Assembly (NCBI RefSeq): GCF_014635285.1
Contig: NZ_BMCR01000003.1
Coordinates: forward strand, 682,001 to 746,000
Length of the DNA stretch: 64,000 nt
Reading direction: 5' to 3'
DNA from: Stappia taiwanensis
GTDB lineage: Bacteria > Pseudomonadota > Alphaproteobacteria > Rhizobiales > Stappiaceae
Shown here: piece after piece, positions 18,201-26,337 of the stretch
Numbering within the stretch: position 1 is the first letter of the stretch
How the letters are laid out: every line of letters starts with the position of its first letter
Translations under genes and position numbers: made by a program
Notes under the pieces: model-generated
Told to the model about the DNA's origin: nothing
What the model saw: only the letters and a program-made list of their open reading frames with translations
Database searches by the model: none

Positions 18201-18791
18201 GGCCAGCATCAAGCCTTCCTGATGTTCGGTCGCGTCGATGTGGCGGGTGCCGAACAGCCAGGCAAACACCGCCATGCCGATGGCGATGATCAGGGTGATG
18301 TCGTTGAAGTAGGGCAGGTCCGGCCCGCCATGCTCCAGGTCGATCTGGGCGATCATGGTGGTGATCGACAGGGAGACCGCCTTGAGCTGCAGGGCGATAT
18401 AGGGAATGACCCCGACCACGGCGATGATCGCCACCACCGCGGCGACAGACTGGCTCTTGCCGTAGCGCGCGCCGATGAAGTCGGCGATGGAGGTGATCCG
18501 CTCGCTCTTGGCAAGACGGATGATTCGCCGCAGCAACGGGTAGCCGAGGGCGAACACCAGCATCGGGCCGACGTAAATCGTCAAAAATTCCAGACCGCTG
18601 TAGGTGGCGGTGCCGACGGAGCCGAAGAATGTCCAGGAGGTGCAGTAGACCGACAGGGAGAGGGCATAGATCAGCGGCCGGCCCTTGCCGGGGATCATCG
18701 GCCGGGCGCGCCTGTCGCCATAGCTGGCGATGGCAAACAAGAGCAGTATGTATCCGAGCGCCGCGAAGACGACGACCCATCCCTGGAGCAT
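15228..18791 (-). CDS. crbS: SSF-domain hybrid sensor histidine kinase, CrbS/MxtR-like
   Basis: A 1187-residue membrane sensor. The first ~500 residues form a sodium:solute symporter domain with about 13 membrane spans (YCTSWTFFGSVGTATYSG near the start). A PAS domain lies near residues 680-790 (AVYDRDLRLICWN), followed by a coiled coil. The HisKA phospho-site is H820 in AAAGHDILQPLN, then an HATPase domain (DTGIGIPEEKL, GLGLGLAIV) and a C-terminal receiver with D1102 in LIVDYHLDEG. The start is ATG 18791. The architecture matches CrbS/MxtR and other NahK/ErcS-type hybrids. Its likely partner is the LuxR-type regulator at 13826. It is thought to sense acetate or a transported acid. Confidence 0.88.
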   Translation of the reverse strand: MLQGWVVVFAALGYILLLFAIASYGDRRARPMIPGKGRPLIYALSLSVYCTSWTFFGSVGTATYSGLEFLTIYVGPMLVFALGYPLLRRIIRLAKSERITSIADFIGARYGKSQSVAAVVAIIAVVGVIPYIALQLKAVSLSITTMIAQIDLEHGGPDLPYFNDITLIIAIGMAVFAWLFGTRHIDATEHQEGLMLAIAAEAVVKLVAFLTVGIWVTFWLYDGPGALSEAVAAHPEVTAAMSSELSGGNWLVMTLLSACAILMLPRQFHVTVTENNSSSELRRATWLFPLYLVAINLFVMPIAAAGMILLDPSANPDSYVLALPIAADHPWLALFAFLGGLSAATAMVIVAAVALAIMISNDLVMPLVLRRSSEDAIISSSGEDMSQILLLTRRAAIFVTMLLSYAYFRAAGDTAALTSIGLLSFAAIAQFAPAFFGGLIWRGATARGAIAGMLSGFALWLYTLLLPTFAQSGLIPDAILNDGPFGIWLLRPEALFSLSFDPLTHGVFWSLSVNLVVFVLVSLARAPEPLERLQANIFVPSELSPTPVLRLWRTSVTVGDLRSTIARYLGEERTDRSFQRFARERGLQTDMTAPADAQILRFSEQILASAIGAASSRLVLSLLIKRRDPTGKGAMKLLDDATVAIQYNRDLLQTALDQVRQGIAVYDRDLRLICWNRQFRELLGLPAEYGQVGTPLDAIIRYNAKRGEYGNAPVETIVADRIDKLAVRQRTFQEQMGSSATVLEVRTNPMPGGGIVTTYTDITERVLAEEALARANETLEKRVRERTQELTRVNEELSLAKGEAEEANLGKTRFIAAAGHDILQPLNAARLYASSLTERFSDGESRDLAENVSSSLESVEEIIGAILDISRLDAGVLKPEVSVFRLDEILNPLRMEFEPIAREKALDLRILPSSVSVRSDRRLLRRLLQNLVSNAIKYTRTGRVLVGVRRRAGRICVEVIDTGIGIPEEKLQAVFQEFQRLDDGAREARGLGLGLAIVQRIARVLDHPVSLRSIAGTGTRFHVDLPAAAALPARAAAPAPRAPASSLQGLHVMAIDNEPQILDGMRVLLSGWQCRVTTAHDPREAERKACESGDTPDVLIVDYHLDEGTGVEAVVQLRWKFDTHLPAILITADRTQAVRAEAEAKGIELLNKPVKPAALRALLSRLRGKPAQMPATAADLTSDQATV

Positions 18792-18893
18792 TGCTGTCGG
18801 TTCTCCTCGCGGCCCTTGCCTCCGGACCGTGGATCGGACCACAGTTGCCCCGCACTGTCCATCGAGACGAAAGCGGGAAGGCGGAAAGCGGAA

Positions 18894-19523
18894 ATGTTGC
18901 GCGCTGCACTGGAACGACTGCGCTGGCCCGGCCGCAGGGGGCGAGAGGCCGGACGGATCGGCGACCCGGGGGCGCTGCGCCGGGCACTGGCCGAACAGGC
19001 CGTCTATCTCGCCGCCCGCTCGGTGACCGAATACACCCGCATGCGCGTTGGCCGTCACTGGCCGCGCCTGTTCGCCGAGGACAGTTTCCAGCAGGCACTG
19101 GAGACGGCCTGCCGGGACACCCGGCCGCTGGCGCTGTTGTGGCTGGCGCGCACCGCCGATCTGGCGCTCTCGGGCCGCGCCGCAGCGGTTGTCGCCGACG
19201 CGGGCCGGGCGGCGCTCGGTGATCTCGACTGCCCGGCGGTGGCCGGAGCTGCTCCTTTAATGGCGCATGTGCGTGCCGAGTTGGCGGCACTGGGGAGGGC
19301 GCCGCCGCTGCCGCTGGCCGATATCGTCCGCCCGCGCGAGGCCGCGCTCTTCATCGATGCGCTGCCGCTCGATGCGATGTTCACCGAGGATGACGGGGAC
19401 ACCATTCGCAACAGCTTGCGGCTTCTGCTCGCCGGCGCTTATGAGACCTTCGCCCGGCACCTCGACGGGCCGGCCCTGACGCATGTCACCGCCAAACTGG
19501 CGCCGGCATCGGTCTCGGAATGA
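18894..19523 (+). CDS. Conserved hypothetical protein of the CrbSR locus
   Basis: A 209-residue alanine- and arginine-rich, mostly helical protein without recognised motifs. It has a basic N-terminus (RLRWPGRRGREAGR) and no signal peptide or membrane span. It starts at ATG 18894 with GGAAAGCGGAA upstream, divergent from the crbS-like gene and 43 bases before the exonuclease/CBS/DUF294 gene, so it is probably co-transcribed with the latter. I do not recognise the family; position suggests a role in the same acetate-control locus. Confidence 0.65.
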   Translation: MLRAALERLRWPGRRGREAGRIGDPGALRRALAEQAVYLAARSVTEYTRMRVGRHWPRLFAEDSFQQALETACRDTRPLALLWLARTADLALSGRAAAVVADAGRAALGDLDCPAVAGAAPLMAHVRAELAALGRAPPLPLADIVRPREAALFIDALPLDAMFTEDDGDTIRNSLRLLLAGAYETFARHLDGPALTHVTAKLAPASVSE

Positions 19524-19566
19524 CCCATCCCGCCACCTGCCAAATCGCCAAACTCCGGAGCGCTGC

Positions 19567-21711
19567 GTGTCCCCTGGTTCTTCAACGCCGCTGATCGCCC
19601 TTGAGGCGGTTGTCTTCGACACCGAAACCACCGGTCTCGACACCGCCAGTGCGCGGCTGGTGCAGATCGGCGCGCTGGCCGTTGCTGCCGGGGAACTTGT
19701 CGCCGGTGAGGAGCATGTGCAACTGGTCGATCCGGGCGGGCCGATCCCGGAGGCCTCCACCGGCATTCACGGCATCACCGACGAGATGGTGCGCGGGAGC
19801 CCCTCCGCCGCCGAGGCGATCGAGGGCATGCGCGCCTTTGTCGGCGAGCGGGTGACGATCGGCCATACCACCGGTTTCGACCTGGCGATCTTCCAGGCCG
19901 AGGCGCGCCGTGCGGGGACGCCGGTCTATCAGCCGCGCGGGCTCGACACCCGGCTTCTGGCCGAGGTCGCCAATCCGGCTCTGCCCGGCTACAGCCTCGA
20001 CATGGTCGCCGCTTGGCTCGAGGTGCCGACCGAGGGGCGGCATTCGGCGCTGGGCGATGCCCGGATCACCGCGCGGGTGTTCCTGGGATTGCTGCCGCAT
20101 CTGGCCGCGCGCGGAGTCAGGACCCTGGCCCAGGCCGATGCCGCCTGCCGCCGTCTGACGCGGGTGCTCGACGATCAGGTCAGCGCCGGCTGGGTCGAGC
20201 CGCCGGCGGTGGCCGCCGGACTTGCGGCGGAAGGCGCCTTTGCCCGGATCGACACCTATCCCTATCGCCACCGGGTGGGGGAGATCATGACGCCCGATCC
20301 GGTGCTTGCCGGCATGGGCGATACGCTGGGCACCTGCGCCGCGCGCATGGGTGCCCGGCGGATGTCCTCGCTGTTTCTGCAAGAAGGGGTGGGCACGGAG
20401 GATGCGCCCGCCTCTCCGCCGCAGGTTTCCGCCCTTGGCATCATCACCGAGCGCGACGTGTTGCGGGCGCTCAGCGCCTATGGCGCCGCCGCGCTGGAAA
20501 TGCCGGCCGGCCGGTTCATGTCGCGGCCGCTGGTGTCGGTGCCGGCGGAGGCCTTTCTCTATCGCGCGCTGGGCCGCATGGCCGATCATGGCTTGCGTCA
20601 TCTGGCGGTCGCCGATGAAGGGGGCGCGCTGGTCGGGGTGGTGGCGGCCCGCGATCTGCTGCGGCTGCGCGCCGGCGAGGCGCTGTCGCTGGGCGATGAG
20701 ATCGATCAGGCGGAAACGGTGGCGCAGCTTGCCCTTGCCTGGGCGCGCCTGCCGGAGGTCGCCGCCAGCCTTCTGGGCGAGGAGGTTGGCGTCAACGATA
20801 TCGTCGGCGTCATTTCCCGCGAGGTCGGGGCGCTGGTGCGCAGCGCCGGGCGGCTGGCAGAGGCGGAGATGATCGCCTCGGGCGCGGGGGGCGCGCCGGT
20901 TCCCTACGCCCTGCTTCTGCTGGGATCGGCGGGGCGCGGCGAATGTCTCCTCAACACCGATCAGGACACCGCGCTGGTCTATGCCGAGGCGATGGACCGG
21001 GAGGGGGCGGAGCAGTGGTTCGCCGCCTTCGGCGCCCGGGTCACCGAGATCCTCGATGCCGCCGGCCTGCCGCGCTGCCCCGGCGGGGTGATGATGGCGC
21101 GCGCTGAGTGGCGCGGCAGCATCAATCAATGGTGCGAGCGGATCGACCTGTGGTTGTCGCGCTCCCAGCCGCAGGATGTTCTCAATGTCGGAGTGTTCTT
21201 CGATCTGCGCCCCGTCGGCGGCACCGCCGCGCTGGCGGAGGATCTGATGCGCACCGCCTATGCCCGCGCCCGGGGGCGCACCGGTTTCGCGCGGATGCTC
21301 GCCGGTGAGCTCGACAGCTACCGCCCGCCGCTGACCTTGTTCCGGCGGCTGAAGACGGAGGAGGGGCGGCTCGATCTGAAACGGGCGGTGCTGTTTCCCG
21401 TTGCCGTGGCGGCGCGCACCCTGGCGATCCACGAAGGCACCGTGCTGCGCGAAACCCCGGCCCGCCTTGCCGCCATCGGCGAGCGCCATCCGGCGGCTGT
21501 CCGCGATCTCGCCGCGCTTGCCCGGGCGCGCGATCTGGCACTGCGCCTGTTGCTGCGGGCGCAACTCGACGCAATTGCGGCGGGCGCCTCGCCCGGGGAA
21601 CAGGTGAGCGCGCGGGAGCTGTCGCGCAGCGACGCCGCCGCATTGCGCGGCGCGGTGCAGGCCCTGGCGCCCTTGCCGGAAATCCTCAGGGGCGTTCTGG
21701 CCAATCCTTGA
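19567..21711 (+). CDS. Fused DnaQ-type 3'-5' exonuclease / CBS pair / DUF294 nucleotidyltransferase
   Basis: A 714-residue three-part protein. Residues 1-190 are a DEDD exonuclease (FDTETTGLD with D18/E20, HGITDEMV, IGHTTGFDLAIF, HSALGDARIT). Residues about 235-395 hold two CBS domains (GEIMTPDPVLAG, ITERDVLRAL, LVGVVAARDLL). The rest is a DUF294/GlnD-like nucleotidyltransferase with GSAGRGECLLNTDQDTALVY and its C-terminal helical domain. The GTG at 19567 has CGGAG upstream; an in-frame ATG at 19483 is the alternative. In many bacteria the exonuclease and the CBS-DUF294 protein are separate neighbours in acetate/symporter loci. Here they are one chain. CBS domains suggest adenylate sensing. 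Confidence 0.88.
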   Translation: MSPGSSTPLIALEAVVFDTETTGLDTASARLVQIGALAVAAGELVAGEEHVQLVDPGGPIPEASTGIHGITDEMVRGSPSAAEAIEGMRAFVGERVTIGHTTGFDLAIFQAEARRAGTPVYQPRGLDTRLLAEVANPALPGYSLDMVAAWLEVPTEGRHSALGDARITARVFLGLLPHLAARGVRTLAQADAACRRLTRVLDDQVSAGWVEPPAVAAGLAAEGAFARIDTYPYRHRVGEIMTPDPVLAGMGDTLGTCAARMGARRMSSLFLQEGVGTEDAPASPPQVSALGIITERDVLRALSAYGAAALEMPAGRFMSRPLVSVPAEAFLYRALGRMADHGLRHLAVADEGGALVGVVAARDLLRLRAGEALSLGDEIDQAETVAQLALAWARLPEVAASLLGEEVGVNDIVGVISREVGALVRSAGRLAEAEMIASGAGGAPVPYALLLLGSAGRGECLLNTDQDTALVYAEAMDREGAEQWFAAFGARVTEILDAAGLPRCPGGVMMARAEWRGSINQWCERIDLWLSRSQPQDVLNVGVFFDLRPVGGTAALAEDLMRTAYARARGRTGFARMLAGELDSYRPPLTLFRRLKTEEGRLDLKRAVLFPVAVAARTLAIHEGTVLRETPARLAAIGERHPAAVRDLAALARARDLALRLLLRAQLDAIAAGASPGEQVSARELSRSDAAALRGAVQALAPLPEILRGVLANP

Positions 21712-21774
21712 AGGGGCCGATTCACGCCGCCGCCACACCGTGATAGACAGCAGATGCAGGAGGAACGGCCAGAC

Positions 21775-22248
21775 ATGCCGGAACTTGTGACACAATGGGA
21801 TCGGACGGGATTGAGAATGCTTCAGGAATTCAAGAAATTTGCCGTCAAGGGCAATATGATCGACATGGCCGTTGGCATCATCATCGGCGCGGCCTTCAGC
21901 ACCATCGTGTCGTCGCTGGTGGATGATATCCTGATGCCGCCGCTTGGCCTGGTGCTCGGCGGCGTCGACTTCTCCGATCTGTTTGTCGTGCTGAAAGCCG
22001 GAACCACCCCCGGTCCCTATCCCACCGTCGAGGCGGCAGGCGAAGTGGGCGCGGTGACCTGGAACATCGGCCTGTTCGTCAATGCGGTGATCAAGTTTCT
22101 GATCGTTGCCTTCGCCTTGTTCATGGTGGTCAAGAGCATCAACAAGCTGCGCCACAAGGAAGCGGCGGCACCGGCGAAGCCGGCGGCCCCGCCGCGCAAC
22201 GAGGTGCTGCTGGCGGAAATCCGCGACCTTCTGAAGGAGCGGAGCTGA
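21775..22248 (+). CDS. mscL: Large-conductance mechanosensitive channel
   Basis: A pentameric emergency-release channel of the inner membrane that opens under osmotic downshock. The typical N-terminal amphipathic helix and first span ([21 protein letters not shown]) and the second span ([19 protein letters not shown]) are clear. The C-terminal helix with basic charges follows ([10 protein letters not shown]). The strongest ribosome site (AGGAGG) precedes the ATG at 21775, giving 157 residues. A shorter form from ATG 21817 begins exactly at the usual family N-terminus (MLQEFKKF). Confidence 0.93.
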   Translation: MPELVTQWDRTGLRMLQEFKKFAVKGNMIDMAVGIIIGAAFSTIVSSLVDDILMPPLGLVLGGVDFSDLFVVLKAGTTPGPYPTVEAAGEVGAVTWNIGLFVNAVIKFLIVAFALFMVVKSINKLRHKEAAAPAKPAAPPRNEVLLAEIRDLLKERS

Positions 22249-22258
22249 GGTCTGATTG

Positions 22259-22297
22259 GCGCCTTCCGCCGCCTCTTGCGGCGGGGGCGCGCGTTTT
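22259..22297 (+). terminator. Terminator after mscL
   Basis: An interrupted GC-rich hairpin (GCGCC-tt-CCGCCGC paired with GCGGCGG-g-GGCGC) is followed by GCGTTTTCTTT, 11 bases after the mscL stop. Confidence 0.75.
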
Positions 22298-22347
22298 CTT
22301 TCGTGTGTTTCCAACCGGCGGGACCGGCGTTCAAGGTGTAGTGGATC

Positions 22348-23517
22348 ATGACAGACTGTGTCGCGGCATTGCGTCCGCAAGCCCGCATGGCGCCCGAAAG
22401 CGGGATCGTCGAGGTGGTGAATTTCGCGCGCGAGCGCGATGACCTGATCCCCCTGTGGGTGGGCGAGGGCGACCTGCCGACGCCGGAGTTCATTCGCGAG
22501 GCCGCGGCTGCCTCGCTGGCCCGGGGCGAGACCTTCTACACCTATCAGCGGGGCATCCCGGCCCTGCGTTCGGCGCTCGCCCGCTATCACCTGACCCATT
22601 ATGGCTGCGACTGGGGCGCGGAGCGCTACTTCATCACCGGTTCGGGCATGCAGGCCATTCAGCTTGCGGTGCAGGCGGTCGCCGGGGAGGGGGACGAGGT
22701 CGTCTATCCCTCGCCGGCCTGGCCGAATTTCCCGGCCGCCGTGGAGGTGATGGGCGCGCGTGCCGTGCCGGTGCGGCTGGAGTTTTCGCAAAACGGCTGG
22801 TCGCTGGACCCGGAGCGCCTGTTCGCCGCCGTGACCGACCGGACCCGGGCGCTCTATCTCAACTCGCCCGGCAATCCCAACGGCTGGGTTGCCGATCGCC
22901 AGACCCTTCAGACCATTCTCGACGAAGCGCGTCGGCGCGGCCTTTGGATCATCACCGATGAGGTCTACAACCGGATCATGCTCGACGGGTCGGCCCGGGC
23001 GCCATCGTTTTATGACGTGGCCGAGCCGGACGATCTGATTCTCTACGTCAACACCTTCTCCAAGAACTGGGCGATGACCGGATGGCGGGTTGGCTGGCTG
23101 TCGGCACCGCCGGCGATGGGACAGGTGGTGGAAAACCTGATCCAGTATTCCACCTCCGGCGTGGCCGAGTTCATGCAGCATGGCGCGCTCGCGGCCGTCG
23201 AGCAGGGCGAGGCGTTCCTGCAGTCCCAGCTCGAACGCTCACGGCAGGGGCTTGAGATCGTCACCGAAGCGCTGTCGGCCTCCGATCGGGTGCGTTTCGC
23301 ACAGCCGGCGGGTGGTTTCTACCTGTTCTTCGGCGTCGACGGGGAGCCGGACTGCCGGGATCTGGCGCTGCGACTGGTGTCGGAAACCGGCGTCGGCCTG
23401 GCGCCGGGCCGGGCCTTCGGAACCGGGGGTGAGGGTTTCCTGCGGCTGTGTTTCGCGCGCTCGGCCGACGATCTGCGCCGGGCTGGCGAGCGATTGGGGG
23501 ACTGGCTGTCGCGTTGA
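22348..23517 (+). CDS. PLP-dependent class I/II aminotransferase
   Basis: A 389-residue fold-type I aminotransferase. Pieces include GSGMQAIQLAVQA, the substrate-loop YPSPAWPNF, NSPGNPNGW, the PLP aspartate in ITDEVYNRI, and the PLP lysine K239 in NTFSKNWAMTGWRVGW. An arginine for the substrate carboxylate is in GFLRLCFARS. It is of the aspartate/aromatic aminotransferase-like branch; the exact amino acid cannot be decided. It is alone between mscL and fixL. Confidence 0.88.
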   Translation: MTDCVAALRPQARMAPESGIVEVVNFARERDDLIPLWVGEGDLPTPEFIREAAAASLARGETFYTYQRGIPALRSALARYHLTHYGCDWGAERYFITGSGMQAIQLAVQAVAGEGDEVVYPSPAWPNFPAAVEVMGARAVPVRLEFSQNGWSLDPERLFAAVTDRTRALYLNSPGNPNGWVADRQTLQTILDEARRRGLWIITDEVYNRIMLDGSARAPSFYDVAEPDDLILYVNTFSKNWAMTGWRVGWLSAPPAMGQVVENLIQYSTSGVAEFMQHGALAAVEQGEAFLQSQLERSRQGLEIVTEALSASDRVRFAQPAGGFYLFFGVDGEPDCRDLALRLVSETGVGLAPGRAFGTGGEGFLRLCFARSADDLRRAGERLGDWLSR

Positions 23518-23652
23518 CGCCGCCCGCCGGGATGCGTTACGGCTTTCTGCGTAGGCAATTCAACGTAACCTTGCGCGGGCGAACGGAGAGCGGTGGTCGT
23601 GGTCTCGGCCCAAGGATCTGCGCTCACGACGATGCAAACGGGCCGATAAGCG

Positions 23653-24843
23653 ATGGATGAAGACCAGTCCGGGGGCGGCCCGGTGACACCGAGTGTGTCC
23701 GAGGCACGCCTGTCGAGCGTGCTCGGAACGGCGGTGGATGGCATCGTCGTGATGGACCATCAGGCTCGGATCCTGTTGTTCAACACCGCCTGCGAGAAGC
23801 TGTTCGGCTACACGGCGGACGAGGTGCGCGGCCAGAACGTCAAGATTCTGATGCCGGAGGATTTCGCTCTCGCCCACGACCGGTTCGTCTCCAACTACCT
23901 CACCACCGGGGAAAAGCGCATCATCGGCATCGGTCGGGAGGTGCGGGGCAAGCATCGCGACGGCCGGGAGTTCCCCATTGAGTTGTCCGTCGGCGAGGCG
24001 GTGACCCCGGAGGGGCGGCAGTTCATCGGCATCATGCGGGATATCAGCGCCCGCAAGGCGGTGGAGCAGCGCCTGGCGCAGGCGCAGGCGCAGCTGGTGA
24101 GCATGACCCGCATCAGCGCCCTCGATGAGATGGGGGCGGCCATCGCCCATGAGCTGAATCAGCCGCTGACCGCGATCATGCTCTACCTGCAGGCCGCCAA
24201 ACGGCAGGCCAGCTCCGGCAGCGGCGCCGATTCCAAATTGGTGGAGATCGTCGACAAGGGCGTCAACGAGGCGGAGCGGGCGAGCAAGATCATCCAGCGT
24301 ATGCGCCGGTTCGTGGAAAAACGCGAGCCGGAACGGCGTGCGGTGGCGGTCGCACCGCTGATCCGCGAGTGCCTGGAACTTGTCACCCTCGGCAATGCCT
24401 GTGACGGGGTGGCTTTCGCCATTGACGTCGAGGACGATCTGCCGCAGATCAGCGCCGATCCGGTGCAGGTACAACAGGTTCTGGTCAATCTCATCCGCAA
24501 TGCCCTGGAGGCGGTGCGGGCGGTCGAGGACAAACGGGTCTCGGTCTCCGCCGGCGTGCGGGAACGGGATATGATCATTCGTGTGTCCGATTCGGGCGGC
24601 GGTGTTCCCGCCGAACTGGTGCCCAATCTCTTCAAGGCTTTTTCCGGCTCGAAGAAGAAGGGGCTGGGGCTTGGCCTCGCGATTTCCCGGTCGATTGCGC
24701 AGAACCATGGCGGGGATCTCGCCGTGGAACAGGCGGGAAGTGGAGGCGGGGCAGCCTTCGTGCTTCGGCTGCCGCTTTCTGTGGGGCGCGCCTCCGCGGA
24801 GGCGCAAGACGCCGGAGAAGGAATGAAAGGATCGTCTGAATGA
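23653..24843 (+). CDS. fixL: Oxygen sensor histidine kinase FixL (heme PAS)
   Basis: A 396-residue cytoplasmic kinase without membrane segments. The PAS domain (about residues 17-135) carries the FixL heme features: a proximal histidine H75 in ALAHDRFVSNY and the distal arginine R95 in IIGIGR, followed by GKHRDGREFPIELSVGE. The phospho-accepting H166 lies in AIAHELNQPL, and the ATPase domain ends with GLGLGLAIS. In the family, loss of O2 from the heme switches on autophosphorylation and transfer to FixJ. The stop overlaps the fixJ start by four bases. No N-terminal membrane domain is present, as in Bradyrhizobium FixL but shorter. Confidence 0.9.
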   Translation: MDEDQSGGGPVTPSVSEARLSSVLGTAVDGIVVMDHQARILLFNTACEKLFGYTADEVRGQNVKILMPEDFALAHDRFVSNYLTTGEKRIIGIGREVRGKHRDGREFPIELSVGEAVTPEGRQFIGIMRDISARKAVEQRLAQAQAQLVSMTRISALDEMGAAIAHELNQPLTAIMLYLQAAKRQASSGSGADSKLVEIVDKGVNEAERASKIIQRMRRFVEKREPERRAVAVAPLIRECLELVTLGNACDGVAFAIDVEDDLPQISADPVQVQQVLVNLIRNALEAVRAVEDKRVSVSAGVRERDMIIRVSDSGGGVPAELVPNLFKAFSGSKKKGLGLGLAISRSIAQNHGGDLAVEQAGSGGGAAFVLRLPLSVGRASAEAQDAGEGMKGSSE

Positions 24844-25460
24844 CATCGCAGCCGCATTTGATTCACATCGTCGATGACGATCCGGCGATTCGCGACGCCC
24901 TGTCCCTCGTGTTCGACCTGGGTGGGTTTCGGGCGGAATCCTTCCAAAGCGGTGATGCCTTCCTGTCCTCCATCGGCAGCGCCGAGCCGCACTGCGTGAT
25001 TCTCGACGTGCACATGCCAGGGCTATCGGGGATCGACATCCTCAAGCGCTTGCAGGAACGGGATTTCTCGGTGCCGGTGTTCATCATCTCCGGGCAGGGC
25101 GACATTCCGATGGCCGTGGAGGCGATCAAGCAGGGCGCTCATGACTTCATCGAAAAGCCCTTCGATGCGGACACGGTGCTGACCCGGGTGCGCGAGGCCA
25201 TCGAGGCCAGCCAGAAGAACGCGGCCAAGGCCGAGCCGGCGTCCCCCGCCTTTCCCGGCGCCGACAGCCTGACCCCGCGCGAGCGCGAGGTGCTCGACGA
25301 GATCACCGCCGGAGCCTCCAACAAGGAAGCCGGCCGGACCCTCGGCATCAGCCCGCGTACCATCGAGGTGCACCGGGCGCGCATCATGGAAAAACTCGGC
25401 GCGCGCAATGCCGCCGATCTGGTGCGGATCGTCATGACCCATACCAGAGCGCCGGACTGA
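24840..25460 (+). CDS. fixJ: Response regulator FixJ
   Basis: A 206-residue regulator. The receiver has VDDDP, phospho-acceptor D56 (ILDVHMPG), and the lysine in IEKPFDADTVL. The linker is followed by a LuxR-type helix-turn-helix (LTPREREVLDEITAG, NKEAGRTLGISPRTIEVHRARI). The start overlaps the fixL stop, so the two are translationally coupled. Phosphorylated FixJ activates fixK-type genes under low oxygen, and the fixK gene follows 0.9 kb downstream. Confidence 0.92.
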   Translation: MTSQPHLIHIVDDDPAIRDALSLVFDLGGFRAESFQSGDAFLSSIGSAEPHCVILDVHMPGLSGIDILKRLQERDFSVPVFIISGQGDIPMAVEAIKQGAHDFIEKPFDADTVLTRVREAIEASQKNAAKAEPASPAFPGADSLTPREREVLDEITAGASNKEAGRTLGISPRTIEVHRARIMEKLGARNAADLVRIVMTHTRAPD

Positions 25461-25714
25461 AAAGAGACCTGCACGGGCGGGAGGAAGCCGGCATCCGGCT
25501 CTTCCCTTCCGGCCGCTCTGCGATGCGCGGCCTTCCGTGTTCCTGCGTAGTTTTCGACGGCGCCGATCCCTCTATACTTCCCCGAAAGATGAGACCTGCC
25601 CCGGTTCGCCCGCGTCGAGAGGACGCCACGAAGGGGAGCCGGTTCATGGTCGTGCAGTTCAGCGACTGTGCGGTCCCGGCCCGATGTTCGCCGGGACGAC
25701 GGGGAGAGGCGCAG

Positions 25715-26053
25715 GTGACCGTTCATATCGTTGAAGACGATCCCGGGGTTGGCGATGCCCTGGCGCTGTTGTTGCGGCAGATCGGCCATGAGGTGGCGAT
25801 CCATCCGGACGCCGAATCCCTGTTCGAGGATCCGCCGCCCGCGACGCAGGACACGGTCATCGTCGACCTTGGCCTGCCCGGGGTCAGCGGCGTTCAGGTG
25901 ATCCGCTGGCTCTCCCGGCTGAAGACGCCGCCGAAGATCATTGCCATTTCCGGTCAGCCGCGACAGGTGATCGAGAAGATGCTGGGCGACGACCAGCCGG
26001 CGATCCTCCTGCGCAAGCCGCTCACCGAGGAAGCGATCGTCCGCCATCTGTGA
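25715..26053 (+). CDS. Single-domain response regulator between fixJ and fixK
   Basis: A 112-residue lone receiver domain: acidic pocket IVEDDPG, phospho-acceptor D51 in VIVDLGLPG, switch serine region AISGQPR, and conserved lysine in LLRKPLTEE. The GTG at 25715 has GGGGAGAGG upstream and begins right at the domain. An ATG at 25646 with AAGGGGAG would add 23 residues. It has no output domain, so it may act as a phosphate sink or as an adaptor in the FixLJ pathway. Bradyrhizobium has a comparable receiver gene between fixJ and fixK2. Confidence 0.8.
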   Translation: MTVHIVEDDPGVGDALALLLRQIGHEVAIHPDAESLFEDPPPATQDTVIVDLGLPGVSGVQVIRWLSRLKTPPKIIAISGQPRQVIEKMLGDDQPAILLRKPLTEEAIVRHL

Positions 26054-26337
26054 CAGGGCCTGCCGGTCTTCGGCCGGTGGTGCCGGCTGGGGTGAGGCCG
26101 GGACCAGCGCGTTTTACGGCCCGGTTGCGAATGCGTTTGCTTTCCATTCCTCGCAACTAGGTAAAACGGCGTACGAAAACGCCCGAATTTCAGGACATCC
26201 CCTTGCTCACTAGGGTGGGCGCAGTGGTCAGGGGGAATTGGTGTCGGACGGGGCATCGGTTCCGGGGCAGGCTCGATGTTCGAAGTCCTGCCTTGAAGAT
26301 CCTCTTCTCCTGGCCCGGACTGCATCAGGAGGCTTCA

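Noticed and set aside
19582-23181. 1199-codon minus-strand open frame
   Set aside because: It runs antisense through the exonuclease/CBS/DUF294, mscL and aminotransferase genes and has only low-complexity Arg/Gln/His-rich content.
26108-26182. FixJ binding site upstream of fixK, and the CGTTTTAC...GTAAAACG inverted pair
   Set aside because: The AGGTAAAACGGCGTACG region is suggestive, but I cannot match it to a FixJ consensus with confidence, and the pair is 43 bases apart.
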